From Mycobacterium ahvazicum (GTDB lineage: Bacteria; Actinomycetota; Actinomycetes; Mycobacteriales; Mycobacteriaceae), in assembly GCF_900176255.2 (NCBI RefSeq), contig NZ_FXEG02000002.1, positions 124,001-188,000 on the forward strand: DNA of 64,000 nucleotides, in the 5' to 3' direction. Position numbers and translations under genes: made by a program. The notes beneath the pieces were generated by a model. That model saw only the letters and a list, made by a program, of their open reading frames with translations, ran no database searches and was not told the origin of the DNA. Positions 36,651-50,577 of this stretch are shown in pieces; the first letter of the stretch is position 1; the number at the start of each line of letters is the position of its first letter.

Positions 36651-37661
36651 GTGGCTGAACTGAAACTTGGATACAAAGCGTCTGCTGAACAATTCGCCCC
36701 GCGCGAGCTCGTCGAACTGGCTGTGGCCGCCGAAGCACACGGCATGGACAGCGCCACCGTCAGTGACCACTTCCAGCCGTGGCGGCACAAGGGCGGACAC
36801 GCCCCGTTCTCACTGGCCTGGATGACCGCGGTCGGCGAGCGCACCGAGCGGCTGGTGCTGGGCACGTCGGTGCTCACCCCGACCTTCCGGTACAACCCGG
36901 CCGTCATCGCCCAGGCCTTCGCGACGATGGGTTGCCTGTACCCGAACCGCATCTTCCTCGGCGTCGGCACCGGAGAGGCGCTCAACGAGATCGCCACCGG
37001 ATACGAGGGCGACTGGCCGGAGTTCAAGGAGCGCTACGCGCGGCTGCGCGAGTCGGTGAAACTGATGCGCGAACTGTGGCTCGGCGACCGCGTCGATTTC
37101 GAGGGCGAGTTCTACAAAACCAAGGGCGCCTCGATTTACGACGTGCCCGAGGGCGGTATCCCGATCTACATCGCCGCGGGCGGACCGCAGGTGGCCAAGT
37201 ACGCCGGGCGCGCCGGCGACGGGTTCATCTGCACATCCGGCAAGGGCGAGGAGCTCTACAAGGACAAGCTGATCCCCGCGATGCGCGAGGGTGCCGAGGC
37301 GGCGGGCAAGAACCCGGACGACATCGACCGGATGATCGAGATCAAGATCTCCTATGACACCGACCCCGAACTGGCCCGGGAGAACACCCGGTTCTGGGCG
37401 CCGCTGTCGCTGACCGCCGAGCAGAAGCACTCCATCGACGACCCGATCGAGATGGAGAAGGCTGCCGACGCGCTGCCGATCGAGCAGATCACCAAGCGCT
37501 GGATCGTGGCGTCGGATCCCGACGAGGCGGTCGCCAAGGTCAAGGACTACATCGACTGGGGCCTGAACCACCTGGTGTTCCACGCGCCCGGCCACGACCA
37601 GCGCCGGTTCCTGGAGCTGTTCGAAAAGGACCTTGCGCCCAGGCTGCGGCAACTTGGCTGA
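36651..37661 (+). CDS. fgd1: F420-dependent glucose-6-phosphate dehydrogenase
   Basis: The 336-residue LLM-fold enzyme oxidises glucose 6-phosphate and reduces coenzyme F420, feeding F420H2 to many mycobacterial reductases and to activation of nitroimidazole prodrugs. The N-terminus ([23 protein letters not shown] in parts), [10 protein letters not shown] with the active-site His, and [10 protein letters not shown] are typical. Length matches the family. GTG start at 36651. The F420H2 supply is relevant to other LLM proteins in the window, though those may prefer FMNH2. Its stop overlaps the pta start by eight bases. Confidence 0.97.
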   Translation: MAELKLGYKASAEQFAPRELVELAVAAEAHGMDSATVSDHFQPWRHKGGHAPFSLAWMTAVGERTERLVLGTSVLTPTFRYNPAVIAQAFATMGCLYPNRIFLGVGTGEALNEIATGYEGDWPEFKERYARLRESVKLMRELWLGDRVDFEGEFYKTKGASIYDVPEGGIPIYIAAGGPQVAKYAGRAGDGFICTSGKGEELYKDKLIPAMREGAEAAGKNPDDIDRMIEIKISYDTDPELARENTRFWAPLSLTAEQKHSIDDPIEMEKAADALPIEQITKRWIVASDPDEAVAKVKDYIDWGLNHLVFHAPGHDQRRFLELFEKDLAPRLRQLG

Positions 37662-39795
37662 TACCGCTCGACCTGCTTCAGGGATTTACATCGCGGCGCC
37701 CGAGCCCGAGACCGGCAAGTCGACGATCGCGCTGGGGCTGCTCAACCGACTGACGGCCACCGTCGCCAAAGTCGGGGTGTTCCGGCCGATTACCCGGCTC
37801 GACGGCGATCGCAAGCGCGGCGGAGCCGGGCGTAGCGGGTCGCCGCATGATCCCGGCGAGGATCGCGACTATATCCTGGAGCTGCTGCTGACCCGTGCCA
37901 CCGCGGGCCTGACCTACGAGGAATGCGTCGGCGCCACCTATCAGGAAATCCACGCCGATACCGACGCGGCGATCGCCGCCATCGTCGACGCCTACCACGC
38001 GATGGCGCAGGCATGCGACGCGGTGGTGATCGTGGGCAGCGACTACACGGATATCGCCGGTCCCGCTGAGCTCTCGGTCAATGCCCGCGTCGCAGTCAAT
38101 CTCGGTGCGCCGGTGCTGTTGGCGGTGCGGGCCAAGGACCGCACCGCCGATCAGGTCGCCGGGGTCATCGAGGTGTGTCTTGCCGAGCTCGCCGCGCAGC
38201 GCGCCCACACCGCGGCTGTGGTGGCCAATCGGTGTGATCCGGCCGAATTGGGTGCAGTTGCCGAAGCGCTGCACCGCTTCGCCCCGCCCAGTTACGTACT
38301 GCCGGAAGACCCGTTGCTCTCGGCGCCGACGGTCGAGGAGTTGCGGCAGGCCGTGCACGGGACGCTGGTCAGCGGCGACGCCGAGCTGGTTCGGCGCGAG
38401 GTGATGGACGTACTGGTGGCCGGGATGACCGCCGACCACGTGCTGGAGCGGCTACGCGACGGCATGGCGGTGATCACCCCCGGCGACCGTTCCGACGTCG
38501 TGTTGGCGGCCGCCAGTGCCCATGCGGCCGAGGGGTTTCCGTCACTGTCCTGCATTGTGCTCAACGGCGGATTCCAACTGCATCCGTCCATTGCGGCACT
38601 GGTCGCCGGGCTGCACCTGCGGCTGCCGATCATCGGAAACGACCTGGGGACCTACGAAACGGCCAGGGCGGCGGCCTTGGCCCGCGGCCGCGTCACGGCA
38701 ACCTCGCAACGTAAGATCGACACCGCAGTGGGGCTGATGGAGCGCCACGTCGATATCGCGGATCTCATTGCACAGCTGGCTATTCCGATCCCTACGGTCA
38801 CCACCCCGCAGATGTTCACCCATCAGCTCACGCAGCAGGCGCGTGCCGATCGAAAGCACATCGTGCTGCCCGAAGGTAACGACGACCGCATCCTCAAGGC
38901 CGCCGGCCGGGTACTGAAACGCTGTGTCGCCGACCTCACGATCCTGGGTGACGAATCTCAAATCCGTTCGCGTTCAGCCGAACTCGGAGTCGACCTGCAC
39001 GACGCCACGATCATCGACCCGTACGACGACGAACTGTGTGACCAGTTCGCCGCGCAGTACGCCGAACTGCGCAAGGCGAAGGGCATCACCGTCGAGCAGG
39101 CCCACGAGATCATGCACGACGTCTCGTATTTCGGGACCATGCTGGTGCACAACGGCATGGTTGACGGCATGGTGTCCGGCGCCGCGCATACCACTGCCCA
39201 CACGGTTCGGCCGGCATTCGAGATCATCAGGACCGTGCCCGACGTCTCGACGGTGTCCAGCATCTTCCTGATGTGCATGCCCGATCGGGTGCTGGCCTTC
39301 GGCGACTGCGCGATCGTCCCGGACCCCACACCCGAACAGCTCGCCGACATCGCGATCAGTTCGGCGCGCACCGCCGCACAGTTCGGCATCGATCCGAAGG
39401 TGGCGATGCTGTCTTACTCCACCGGTGATTCCGGGACCGGAGTCGACGTCGACAAGGTCAGGAAGGCCACGGAATTGGTGCGTGCCCGGGATCCGCAGCT
39501 ATTGGTCGAGGGGCCGATCCAGTACGACGCCGCGATCGAACCCTCGGTGGCCGCCACCAAGCTGCGCGACTCCGCGGTCGCCGGTCACGCCACCGTGCTG
39601 ATCTTCCCCGACCTCAACACCGGCAACAACACGTACAAGGCGGTGCAGCGCAGTGCCGGGGCCATCGCGATCGGACCGGTGCTGCAGGGGTTGCGCAAGC
39701 CGGTGAATGACCTGTCTCGTGGCGCTCTGGTCGAAGACATCGTCAATACCATTGCGATCACCGCGATCCAGGCGCAAGGTGTCGGACATGGCTGA
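37654..39795 (+). CDS. pta: Phosphate acetyltransferase, long form
   Basis: The 713-residue protein has an N-terminal P-loop domain ([10 protein letters not shown] at 15-24), a DRTGG domain (about 230-340) and a C-terminal PTA_PTB catalytic domain (about 390-710). It interconverts acetyl-CoA and acetyl phosphate. About residues 48-70 ([21 protein letters not shown] region) look like an insertion before RDYILELLL and coincide with a DNA repeat also found at 311-352. The TTG at 37654 is favoured because [17 protein letters not shown] matches the family N-terminus; another TTG at 37633 lies inside fgd1. It overlaps ackA by eight bases. Confidence 0.93.
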   Translation: MADTARPASGIYIAAPEPETGKSTIALGLLNRLTATVAKVGVFRPITRLDGDRKRGGAGRSGSPHDPGEDRDYILELLLTRATAGLTYEECVGATYQEIHADTDAAIAAIVDAYHAMAQACDAVVIVGSDYTDIAGPAELSVNARVAVNLGAPVLLAVRAKDRTADQVAGVIEVCLAELAAQRAHTAAVVANRCDPAELGAVAEALHRFAPPSYVLPEDPLLSAPTVEELRQAVHGTLVSGDAELVRREVMDVLVAGMTADHVLERLRDGMAVITPGDRSDVVLAAASAHAAEGFPSLSCIVLNGGFQLHPSIAALVAGLHLRLPIIGNDLGTYETARAAALARGRVTATSQRKIDTAVGLMERHVDIADLIAQLAIPIPTVTTPQMFTHQLTQQARADRKHIVLPEGNDDRILKAAGRVLKRCVADLTILGDESQIRSRSAELGVDLHDATIIDPYDDELCDQFAAQYAELRKAKGITVEQAHEIMHDVSYFGTMLVHNGMVDGMVSGAAHTTAHTVRPAFEIIRTVPDVSTVSSIFLMCMPDRVLAFGDCAIVPDPTPEQLADIAISSARTAAQFGIDPKVAMLSYSTGDSGTGVDVDKVRKATELVRARDPQLLVEGPIQYDAAIEPSVAATKLRDSAVAGHATVLIFPDLNTGNNTYKAVQRSAGAIAIGPVLQGLRKPVNDLSRGALVEDIVNTIAITAIQAQGVGHG
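37804..37845 (+). repeat. Short dispersed repeat, copy 2, inside pta
   Basis: Matches 311-352 at 38 of 42 positions. It lies in frame in pta and encodes part of a low-complexity Arg/Gly/Ser stretch between the P-loop strand FRPITRL and RDYILELL. Downstream bases to about 37864 may belong to the same insertion. Confidence 0.6.
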
Positions 39796-40939
39796 GCGCA
39801 CTGTGCTCGTTATCAATTCGGGCTCATCGTCATTGAAATTCCAGCTTTTGCAGCCTGATTCGGGAATCACCCGGGCGCGCGGCGTGATTGGCGAGATCGG
39901 CGAGCCGTCCGGGCGGGCCGCCGATCACGAGGAGGCGCTGCGTCTGGCGTTTCACCAGCTGGCCGAGGATGGCATCGACCTGAAGTCGAGCGGCCTACTG
40001 GCGGTCGGACACCGGGTCGTGCACGGGGGCAGTGATTTCTACCGCCCGACGCTGCTCGACGACGAGCGGATAGCGGAGCTCGAGAAGCTGTCGGAGCTTG
40101 CACCGCTGCACAATCCGCCCGCGCTGCAGGGCATCAAGGTGGCACGCAAGCTGCTGCCGGATGTCGCGCACATCGCCGTGTTCGATACGGCCTTCTTCCA
40201 CCACCTACCGGCCGCGGCCGCGACGTACGCGATGAACCGGGAGCTGGCAGAGCGATACCGGATACGCCGCTACGGTTTTCACGGCACGTCGCATCGCTAC
40301 GTGAGCGAGCAGGCCGCCGCCTTCCTGGGCGCCTCGCCGGACAGCCTGAACCAGATCGTGCTGCACCTGGGCAATGGCGCCTCGGCCTCGGCGATCGCCG
40401 GCGGCCGGCCGGTCGACACGTCGATGGGCCTGACCCCGTTGGAGGGTCTGGTGATGGGCACCCGCAGCGGCGACATCGACCCCGGCGTCATCAGTTACCT
40501 GTGGCGCAGCGCGAACATGGACGTGGAGGCGATCGAGTCCATGCTCAACAACCGGTCGGGCGTCTGGGGCCTGGCCGGTGAGCGCGACTTCCGCCGGCTG
40601 CACGCGATGATCGAATCAGGCGACAGCTCGGCACAATTGGCGTACGACGTATTCATCCACCGGCTGCGTAAGTACATCGGCGCCTACCTGGCGGTGCTGG
40701 GGCACACCGATGTGCTGACGTTCACCGCCGGCATCGGCGAGAACGATGCTGTGGTGCGCCGTGATGCCGTAACCGGCCTCGAGGAGCTGGGCATCGTGCT
40801 GGACGAGGGTCGTAACCAGTCCAAAAGCAAAGGCGCACAGCGGATTTCGGCTGACCATTCGCCGATCGCCGTGCTCGTCGTCCCGACCGACGAAGAGCTG
40901 GCGATCGCACGCGACTGTGCGGAGCTGTTGGCGAGTTAG
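39788..40939 (+). CDS. ackA: Acetate kinase
   Basis: The 383-residue ASKHA-fold enzyme converts acetyl phosphate and ADP to acetate and ATP, completing the Pta-AckA route. Signatures are [15 protein letters not shown] (about 6-20), [24 protein letters not shown] and [16 protein letters not shown] at 39788 overlaps the pta stop by eight bases, so the two are translationally coupled. The last four bases overlap the convergent DUF1501 gene. Confidence 0.97.
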   Translation: MAERTVLVINSGSSSLKFQLLQPDSGITRARGVIGEIGEPSGRAADHEEALRLAFHQLAEDGIDLKSSGLLAVGHRVVHGGSDFYRPTLLDDERIAELEKLSELAPLHNPPALQGIKVARKLLPDVAHIAVFDTAFFHHLPAAAATYAMNRELAERYRIRRYGFHGTSHRYVSEQAAAFLGASPDSLNQIVLHLGNGASASAIAGGRPVDTSMGLTPLEGLVMGTRSGDIDPGVISYLWRSANMDVEAIESMLNNRSGVWGLAGERDFRRLHAMIESGDSSAQLAYDVFIHRLRKYIGAYLAVLGHTDVLTFTAGIGENDAVVRRDAVTGLEELGIVLDEGRNQSKSKGAQRISADHSPIAVLVVPTDEELAIARDCAELLAS

Positions 40940-42129
40940 AGGAGGCCCAAGCTGGTGCGGCCCGCCCCCACCGACGGCGTCGGGTCCGTCCCAATCGTTT
41001 GCACGAGCAGCTCGTGGTAGATGTCCCGAAAGTCGGTGGTGAACTTGAGATCTCCGTGGTCGAGGTTGGTGAGGCTGGGCTCTTCGCCGTAGAAGCCACC
41101 CTTGACGGGCACACCCGCGATGAAGACCGGGCCCGCGGTGCCGTGATCGGTCCCCTGTGACGCGTTGGCCACCACGCGGCGGCCGAACTCCGAGTAGGCC
41201 ATCAGCACGACGTTGCGTCCGCGGCGATCTGCGGCCATGTCCCGCAGGAACGGGGCCAGCGCTTCGTCGAGTCTTTGCAGCAGACGCTGTTGGGTATCGC
41301 GCTCGTTGGCGTGGGTATCGAAGCCGCCCAGCGTGACGGTGTACACGCGGGTCGGGACGCCGGCGCGTACCGCGGCGGCAACCATATTCAGCTGCGCGGC
41401 CAGCGAATTACCTTCCTTATCAGCGGGTTTGATCGCCCCGAACGCCTTACTGGTGGTGCCGCTGGCGCGATAGGCCTTGCGAACCGCCGCCATCGCCGGG
41501 GTGTCAACGGGGTCGTCGTCGCCCAGCGCGCTGATGATGGCTTCAAAGCGATCCGCCTGCTGCTCCGGTGCCCGCGCCGGTGAAAGCGCTGCCGCCGTGT
41601 ACTTTTCGCCGACCGCCAGCGGCGGCAACACAGGTCCGATGTTCACCGCGCGCAACGGATCGTCGCCGGTGGCATCGAGCCAGCGGCCGATCCATCCGGT
41701 CGGGACCGGTTCGGCGGGCGACGCCGTCTGCCAGATGTCCATCGACCGGAAGTGACTGTGGTCGGGCTTCGGATAGCTCACACCGCGCACGATCGCGAGT
41801 TGGCCCTGGCCCCACAACTGGGCCAGGCCCTTCATCGCGGGGTTGAGGCCCAGCCGAGAATCCAGGTGCAGCACCTCGCCCGGGGTATAAGCGAGCTCGG
41901 GTCGGGAATCGTGGTATGCATTGTCGGAGTAGGGGATTAGGGTGTTGATGCCGTCGTTGCCGCCGTAGAGCGTGACGATGACCAGCACCCCGGCACCGTC
42001 GGCGAGCGGCCGGTCCTCGGCGGCGCGCATCAGGTCGGGCCAGCCGACTGCGACCGCTCCGGAGAGCAGCCCGGCCGCGCCCACCCCGGCGCTGGCGATC
42101 AGGAATCTGCGGCGATTGATCTCGGGCAT
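40936..42129 (-). CDS. DUF1501 protein, Tat-exported
   Basis: The 397-residue protein starts with a twin-arginine signal ([20 protein letters not shown], residues 5-24) and continues as an alkaline-phosphatase-superfamily-like DUF1501 domain ([36 protein letters not shown] in parts, [31 protein letters not shown] in parts). Metal-binding Asp/His residues are present (D in GGND, H in GTDHG). It is folded before export. The protein works with the DUF1800 gene just upstream; the pair is widespread but uncharacterised. Confidence 0.9.
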   Translation of the reverse strand: MPEINRRRFLIASAGVGAAGLLSGAVAVGWPDLMRAAEDRPLADGAGVLVIVTLYGGNDGINTLIPYSDNAYHDSRPELAYTPGEVLHLDSRLGLNPAMKGLAQLWGQGQLAIVRGVSYPKPDHSHFRSMDIWQTASPAEPVPTGWIGRWLDATGDDPLRAVNIGPVLPPLAVGEKYTAAALSPARAPEQQADRFEAIISALGDDDPVDTPAMAAVRKAYRASGTTSKAFGAIKPADKEGNSLAAQLNMVAAAVRAGVPTRVYTVTLGGFDTHANERDTQQRLLQRLDEALAPFLRDMAADRRGRNVVLMAYSEFGRRVVANASQGTDHGTAGPVFIAGVPVKGGFYGEEPSLTNLDHGDLKFTTDFRDIYHELLVQTIGTDPTPSVGAGRTSLGLL

Positions 42130-42139
42130 GGCACTCTCG

Positions 42140-43456
42140 TTACGACGTCAGGTATTCGGGTGTGTTGACCGCGGCGGCGATCAACTGTGGCGGCCTGCGC
42201 ACCAGGGGTTCGAGCGCGTCGGCGGACCGGTCCGACCAGGAGCCGATGCCGAGCCAATAGCCGACTGCGTCGATGCGGTCGGCGGGGGCCACACTCTCGA
42301 TGCCCGACAGGTCGCCGATGTGTGCCAGCCGGGCGGCCGCGCGCAGCCGCGCCTCGGCGCTCGCGGTCGTCAGCCATACCTGACCGTGCGGCCAGCCGCC
42401 GACGCTCGGCGGGTAGAACGGCCGCTGCCCAAGGGCTTTCAACGTGGCGTCGGCCATCTTCAGGACCTCCAGCTTGTCGATCGGAACCCGCAGCGCCCGC
42501 ATCACACCGACCAGCCACTCGATCGGAGTGTTGACGACGGTCGCGCGGTTGGCGGTGAACTCGTCGTCGGTCAGGATGGCCCGGGTCAGCGCACGCAGAT
42601 CGCGCCCGGAGCCGTAGGCCGAGACCAGCCGGCCGAGCACCTGAGGGGAGGCTGGTTCGTCTGAGGCCAGCTGCTGCCACAGCCGTCCGGTGACATATTC
42701 CGCCGACTTCGGTTGCGCCAGCACGGTATCGCAGAATCCGGCGGCGTCGAAATCGCGGGTTTGGCCGAACAGTGTTTTGCCGCCCGGGTCGTGTCGTTTG
42801 GGGGTCAGCGAGGTTTGGCCGTCGGGGTCGATCACCCAGCCCGTCAACGCCCTGGCGCCGGCGCGTACGTCGTCCTCGGTGTAACCGTTGCCATGGCCCA
42901 GCGCGAACAGCTCCATGAATTCGCGGGCGAGATTTTCGTTGGGCGCCTTGGCGGTATTGCTCTGTCCGTCCAGCCAGCGCAACATCGCGGCATCGGTCAG
43001 CAGCGCGTAGGCAAGCGCGCGGAAATCGCCCAGCGACAGGGTGCGCAGCTTCTCGTTCTGCGCCGCCATGTGTGCGGCGGACCGGACTTTCTGCGCGGAG
43101 GTCGCAAAGTGGTTGTGCCACAGCACGGTCAGTTTCTCGTGCACCGGCTGTTGTGCGTAAACCATGCGCCGCAACCACCAGTCCGACAGCATGCTCTGTT
43201 GTTCGGAGACCTGGTGGTTGAACTCCTTGCGGGCGGCCGGGGTCGCGCCCTTGCCCGGCGCGCGCAGCGGCTCCAGCCGCGGCATCGGGGTGGCGGTCGC
43301 ACCGGGATCCGTTTCGGGGTCGCCGGCCAGCATGGCATCGACATACGACGGCCAGTTCCAGCGCACCGCCACGTCGACCTCGGGTCCGGTCACCCCGAAG
43401 CCGGCTCGTCGCAGCACGCGGGCCGCTGCGATCCACTGGCTGGACTGCCCCGGCAT
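42140..43456 (-). CDS. DUF1800 family protein
   Basis: The 438-residue protein matches DUF1800: VLRRAGFGVTGPEVD, WWLRRMVYAQQPVHEKLTVLWHNHFATS in parts at about 92-120, NENLAREFMELFALGHGNGYTEDDV in parts (about 173-197), TEDDV, RALTGWV, and C-terminal SVGGWPHGQVWL. The WHNHF and REFMELF motifs are the family hallmark. No signal peptide is evident. It is upstream of the DUF1501 gene with ten bases between, and probably the first gene of a two-gene operon. A paired function in export or cell-envelope material has been suggested for the families, but not proven. Confidence 0.9.
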   Translation of the reverse strand: MPGQSSQWIAAARVLRRAGFGVTGPEVDVAVRWNWPSYVDAMLAGDPETDPGATATPMPRLEPLRAPGKGATPAARKEFNHQVSEQQSMLSDWWLRRMVYAQQPVHEKLTVLWHNHFATSAQKVRSAAHMAAQNEKLRTLSLGDFRALAYALLTDAAMLRWLDGQSNTAKAPNENLAREFMELFALGHGNGYTEDDVRAGARALTGWVIDPDGQTSLTPKRHDPGGKTLFGQTRDFDAAGFCDTVLAQPKSAEYVTGRLWQQLASDEPASPQVLGRLVSAYGSGRDLRALTRAILTDDEFTANRATVVNTPIEWLVGVMRALRVPIDKLEVLKMADATLKALGQRPFYPPSVGGWPHGQVWLTTASAEARLRAAARLAHIGDLSGIESVAPADRIDAVGYWLGIGSWSDRSADALEPLVRRPPQLIAAAVNTPEYLTS

Positions 43457-43596
43457 GAATTAACTGTGCGGCATGGAGCTATGAATCAGCTGTGCATGCG
43501 TGGCGTCCAGTGTGCGCTCAGGGCACCCTAGCCGCCCATTAGTGAGCCTGTGGATAGCCGAAATCACGGCAGGCACCGACGTGCGAGTGTTCGTCA

Positions 43597-44451
43597 ATGC
43601 TCTATCTGGGAAGACCGTTCATCGGCAGCGAGGCCCTGTCGGATGGCGCGCTGACTCGCCATGAACTGCAGACGCAATACCGCGCGCTCTTTCCAAACAT
43701 CTACCTATCAAAAGATGCCGAGGTATCACTGGAACGGCGCATCGTCGCCGCCTGGCTGTGGTCGAAGCGCAGAGGAATTATCGCCGGCGCAGCGGCTGCC
43801 GCATTACACGGCGCTAAATGGATTCCCAATGCTGTCCCGGTAGAGCTGATTTACGCCAACTCGCATGCACCGCCGGGGGTGCTGACACGGCGTGATGCAC
43901 TGCTGGACAACGAGATGCAGCTGCTTGGCGGACTCGATGTGACGACACCGGAGCGCACTGCCTTCGACGTCGGCCGGCGCGGAGCGGTCCACTCCGCGGT
44001 TGCCCGACTGGACGCGCTCGCGCGTGCAACGGGTTTCAAAGTTGACGACGTGTTGCAGCTGGCCGAGTGCCATGCACGCTCACCCGGAGTTCGTCGCTTG
44101 CAGGCCGCGCTTGATCTCGTCGACGCGGGGGCGCAGTCTCCGCGGGAGAGCTATTTGCGGCTGCTGCTCATCGACGCGGGTCTGCCGCGGCCGCAGACCC
44201 AGATACCAGTCCTCGGGATGGACGGGATACCAGTCGCCTACCTCGACATGGGCTGGCCGGAGTGGATGGTCGCGGTCGAATACGACGGTGACCAACACCG
44301 AACCGACCGACGGCAATACGTCATAGACATCCGACGGCTGGACATGCTCGAGCAGATGGGATGGAAAGTCGTCCGGGTGGTGGCAGAAGACGGCCCGGCC
44401 AATATCCTGCGCCGGGTGCGGGAAGCGCTGGGCGCGTCGAGTGTGAACTGA
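43597..44451 (+). CDS. Mycobacterial protein with restriction-endonuclease-like (DUF559/Vsr-like) C-terminus
   Basis: The 284-residue protein has an AbiEi-like N-terminal part (about 1-100; LTRHELQTQYRALFPNIYLSKDAE in parts, WSKRRGIIAGAAAAALHGAKWI) and a C-terminal nuclease-like core (about 180-275): SPRESYLRLLLIDAGLPRPQTQIPV, then AYLDMGWPEWMVAVEYDGDQHRTDRRQYVIDI in parts, and MGWKVVRVV. The E-x-D-G-x-x-H arrangement (EYDGDQH) is the DUF559 active-site pattern. Such orphan genes are frequent in mycobacteria; no antitoxin-toxin or methylase partner is adjacent. Function as nuclease is inferred. Confidence 0.8.
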   Translation: MLYLGRPFIGSEALSDGALTRHELQTQYRALFPNIYLSKDAEVSLERRIVAAWLWSKRRGIIAGAAAAALHGAKWIPNAVPVELIYANSHAPPGVLTRRDALLDNEMQLLGGLDVTTPERTAFDVGRRGAVHSAVARLDALARATGFKVDDVLQLAECHARSPGVRRLQAALDLVDAGAQSPRESYLRLLLIDAGLPRPQTQIPVLGMDGIPVAYLDMGWPEWMVAVEYDGDQHRTDRRQYVIDIRRLDMLEQMGWKVVRVVAEDGPANILRRVREALGASSVN

Positions 44452-44488
44452 GGCCGTCGAGTGTGCACCCAGGCCGACAAGAATGCAC

Positions 44489-44533
44489 ACGCAACGCCGA
44501 AAGCGGTGCTGTTCGACGCAACGCCGAAAGCGG
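44489..44533. repeat. 18-bp direct repeat downstream of pknG
   Basis: ACGCAACGCCGAAAGCGG is present at 44489-44506 and 44516-44533, a 27-base period. Just before it GTGTGCA (44461-44467) and TGCACAC (44484-44490) form an inverted repeat. The region separates the convergent ends of the DUF559-type gene and pknG. Confidence 0.7.
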
Positions 44534-44541
44534 CCCCGAGA

Positions 44542-47797
<3,256 letters not shown>

Positions 47798-47798
<1 letters not shown>

Positions 47799-49117
47799 TA
47801 TCGATACTCTTTCAGCCGCGGCCACAGACCCAGGGCGACCGCGATGGCGGCACCCAGGCTGAGCACCACGCCGCCGACCTGGGCGCCGGACAGCCCGCTG
47901 CGCGCGTTGATCACGTCGTTGCGCAGGTGCGTCCGGCACTGCGTCATGGCCTTGCCCAACTGGTCTTCGAGCTTGTCGAACGCGGGGGTGGAGTCGTCCT
48001 CGGCGCTGCCCAGCGCGATCTGGGTGGCCGAGCGGTAGTTACCGACCGAGATGTAGGAGTTGATGCGGTCGTTGGCCTGCCGCCACCGGACCAGCAGCTG
48101 GTCGGCGCCCTGCAGGTCGGGTTTGTCGACGGCATCGCTGCGGGCCATGTACTGGTCGATCTGCTGATGCATGAAGTCGATGCGCTGATAGAACGACTGT
48201 TTGCGGATCTGTTCGTCGCCACGCCGGATCAACGACAGTGTCTCGTCGGCCCGGGCCTGCTGCGCGGTGATCGCCACGCTGGTCACGGTCTTGAGCGACT
48301 CGGCCGCCGTGTTTTTGGCGCTACGGCTGGCAGTCGTGGAGATTGTTAGCGCAGTCCCGACCCACACCACCATGACGAGGATACCGAGCGCACCCACGAC
48401 CAGCCCGGGATTAATTCGGCGCCGGGTGCGCCGGGCCAGCCAACGATGCGAGAACGCCCCGAAGACGACGGTGGTCGCGATGACGAGGACCACCGGAGCC
48501 GGAAAGTGGGTGGACGCTGTTGTTTCGGCGTCCACCCGTTCCGACGTCGCCTGATAGAGCTGCGCCGCGTCGGGCAGGATCGTCGACTGCATCAGGCCCG
48601 ACGCTTCCGACAGGTACGACGAACCGACGGGGTTGCCTTCCCGGTTGTTGGTCCGCGCTATTTCGATCAGGCCGGTGTAGACGGCCAGCTCGGCGTTGAT
48701 CTTGCCGAGTAGCTGGACCAGCGGTTCATCGGTCAGGCCGCTGGACGCCCGGGTCACCGCGACCGCCGCGTCGGTGATGGCCTGTTCGTAGCGCATCCGC
48801 ACCGGCCACGGCTCGGCCTGGGCGATGAACGCGGTGGCCGCCGCGGCGTCGGCGACCGACAGCGTGGTGTAGAGCCGCCCGGCCGCGAACGCCAGCGGCT
48901 CGGTGTGGTTGAGCACGGTGGACAGCACTTGCTGGCGGTGGTTGATCGTCGTCGAGGTGGCGAACGCGCTGGAGACGCCGAGCGCCGCCAGCACGATGCC
49001 GATCGTCAGGATGCGGCCGGGTGTGGTCGAGATGAACCACCAACGGGGGTGGGCCGGTTCGCCCGGCGACCGCGACCCCAGCGGTTCGGTCGACGGGTGC
49101 GCCAGCTCAACCGTCAC
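47798..49117 (-). CDS. glnX: Membrane signalling protein GlnX
   Basis: The 439-residue protein has four transmembrane helices (about 33-52, 204-225, 240-262 and 412-432), with a large extracytoplasmic helical domain between the first pair (54-200) and a second between the last pair (265-410). It links external GlnH to cytoplasmic PknG, as known in M. tuberculosis. GTG start at 49117 with GAGG eleven bases upstream. It is the first gene of the glnX-glnH-pknG operon. Confidence 0.92.
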
Positions 49118-49236
49118 GTGTTTTCAGACCTCAACTTTCGGTCGATGGAATGCGCCGCTCGTACCTGTATAAGCGAATTCTAAGAGGATGTCGGCGCGGA
49201 TGGGGGGAGGCGGCCCAATTTCGGTGATCGGCTGCA

Positions 49237-49242
49237 TATCCT
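49237..49242 (+). promoter_or_regulatory. Probable -10 box of mutT3
   Basis: TATCCT ends six bases before the GTG at 49249; this supports the choice of that start and suggests a leaderless transcript. Confidence 0.5.
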
Positions 49243-49248
49243 GAACGC

Positions 49249-49881
49249 GTGCATGGCGACGGTGACGGATGGGTGATATCCGACAACGGCGCCCACTACT
49301 GGGGTCGGTTCGGCGCGGCGGGTCTGCTGCTGCGGGCGCCACGGCCCGACGGTACCCCCGCGGTGTTGCTGCAACACCGTGCGGTGTGGAGCCATCAGGG
49401 CGGCACCTGGGGGTTGCCCGGCGGCGCCCGGGATAGCCACGAAACCCCGGAGCAGACGGCGGTCCGTGAAGCCCACGAGGAGGCCGGGCTGCGCGCCGAG
49501 CGCGTGGCCGTGCGGGCGACCGTGGTCACCGCCGAGGTTGCCGGGATCGCCGGTACCCGCTGGTCCTACACCACGGTCATCGCCGACGCCGGCGAGTTGC
49601 TGCACACGGTGCCCAACCGGGAAAGCGCCGAAATGCGCTGGGTCGCCGAGAACGAGGTGGCCGACCTGCCGCTGCATCCCGGCTTCGCCGCCAGCTGGGA
49701 TCGGCTGCGCACCGCGACCGCGCTGATTCCGCTCGGCCATGCCGACCAACGGCGTCAGCACCTGCCGCGCACGCTCGAGATCGATGCCGGGGTCTTCGTC
49801 TGGTGCATGCCAGTCGACGCGGATCAGGCGCCGTCGCACCTGAGTCCCCGGATCAGCTCGCTGCTCGAAGCGCTGAACTGA
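49249..49881 (+). CDS. mutT3: Nudix hydrolase MutT3
   Basis: The 210-residue protein has a Nudix box from about residue 57 to 80 ([23 protein letters not shown] in parts; pattern G-x5-E-x7-REUxEExGU intact). Orthologues at this locus hydrolyse 8-oxo-dGTP/8-oxo-dGDP-type nucleotides. GTG is chosen at 49249 on the basis of an upstream -10 box. The last 29 bases overlap the convergent thiE gene. Confidence 0.9.
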   Translation: MHGDGDGWVISDNGAHYWGRFGAAGLLLRAPRPDGTPAVLLQHRAVWSHQGGTWGLPGGARDSHETPEQTAVREAHEEAGLRAERVAVRATVVTAEVAGIAGTRWSYTTVIADAGELLHTVPNRESAEMRWVAENEVADLPLHPGFAASWDRLRTATALIPLGHADQRRQHLPRTLEIDAGVFVWCMPVDADQAPSHLSPRISSLLEALN

Positions 49882-50536
49882 GCTGTTCGGCCGCGGCGCG
49901 GGGGTCGTCGGCCGCGGTGATCGCCCGCACCACCACGATTCGCCGGGCCCCGGCCCCGAGCACCTCGGGCAGCCGTTGCGCGTCGATGCCGCCGATTGCG
50001 AACCACGGCTTGGCCGGGTTGAGCCGGGCGGCCGTCTCGACCAGCGGCAACCCCGGCGCCGAACGGTCGGGTTTGGTGGGAGTGGGCCAGCACGGGCCGA
50101 CGCAGAAGTAGTCGACTTCCCCTGTTTCCAAGGCCGTCGTGGCGTCTTTGACCTGGTCGGCGTCGTGGGTGGACAGGCCGATCAGCGGGTGGGGCCCGGC
50201 GATGTCGCGGGCCACCTCCGGTGGCAGATCGCCCTGGCCCAGGTGCAGCACATCGGCCCCGGCCGCGCGGGCGATGTCGGCCCGGTCGTTGACCGCGAAC
50301 AGCGCGCCGTGCCGGCGGGCCGCGTCCGCGAGGATCTCGCAAGCGGCCAGCTCCTCGCGCGCCTCCAGCGGGCCGAACCGCCGTTCACCGGCCGACCCCT
50401 TGTCGCGCAGCTGGATGATGTCCACTCCGCCGGCCAGGGCGGCCTCGGCGAACTGGGCCAGGTCGCCGCGCTCGCGCCGCGCGTCGGTACACAGATAAAG
50501 GCGGGCGCCGGTAAGACGGGTAACAGGATCGTGCAC
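49853..50536 (-). CDS. thiE: Thiamine-phosphate synthase
   Basis: The 227-residue TIM-barrel enzyme couples the thiazole and pyrimidine phosphates of thiamine. Motifs [51 protein letters not shown] in parts and [16 protein letters not shown] are the expected ones. The GTG start at 50536 lies 7 bases from a perfect 18-base palindrome in the divergent region shared with thiO. Unlike thiO, it does not have the TPP riboswitch in its orientation. Confidence 0.95.
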   Translation of the reverse strand: MHDPVTRLTGARLYLCTDARRERGDLAQFAEAALAGGVDIIQLRDKGSAGERRFGPLEAREELAACEILADAARRHGALFAVNDRADIARAAGADVLHLGQGDLPPEVARDIAGPHPLIGLSTHDADQVKDATTALETGEVDYFCVGPCWPTPTKPDRSAPGLPLVETAARLNPAKPWFAIGGIDAQRLPEVLGAGARRIVVVRAITAADDPRAAAEQLSSALRAAS

Positions 50537-50542
50537 ACCGCG

Positions 50543-50560
50543 ACGCTAGCGCGCTAGCGT
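50543..50560. repeat. Perfect 18-bp palindrome between thiE and the TPP riboswitch
   Basis: ACGCTAGCGCGCTAGCGT reads identically on both strands. It lies between the divergent thiE start (50536) and the riboswitch. Its right half contains TAGCGT, a possible -10 box for the thiO operon. It could be a regulator site. Confidence 0.7.
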
Positions 50561-50577
50561 AGAACCCGAACAACGAG

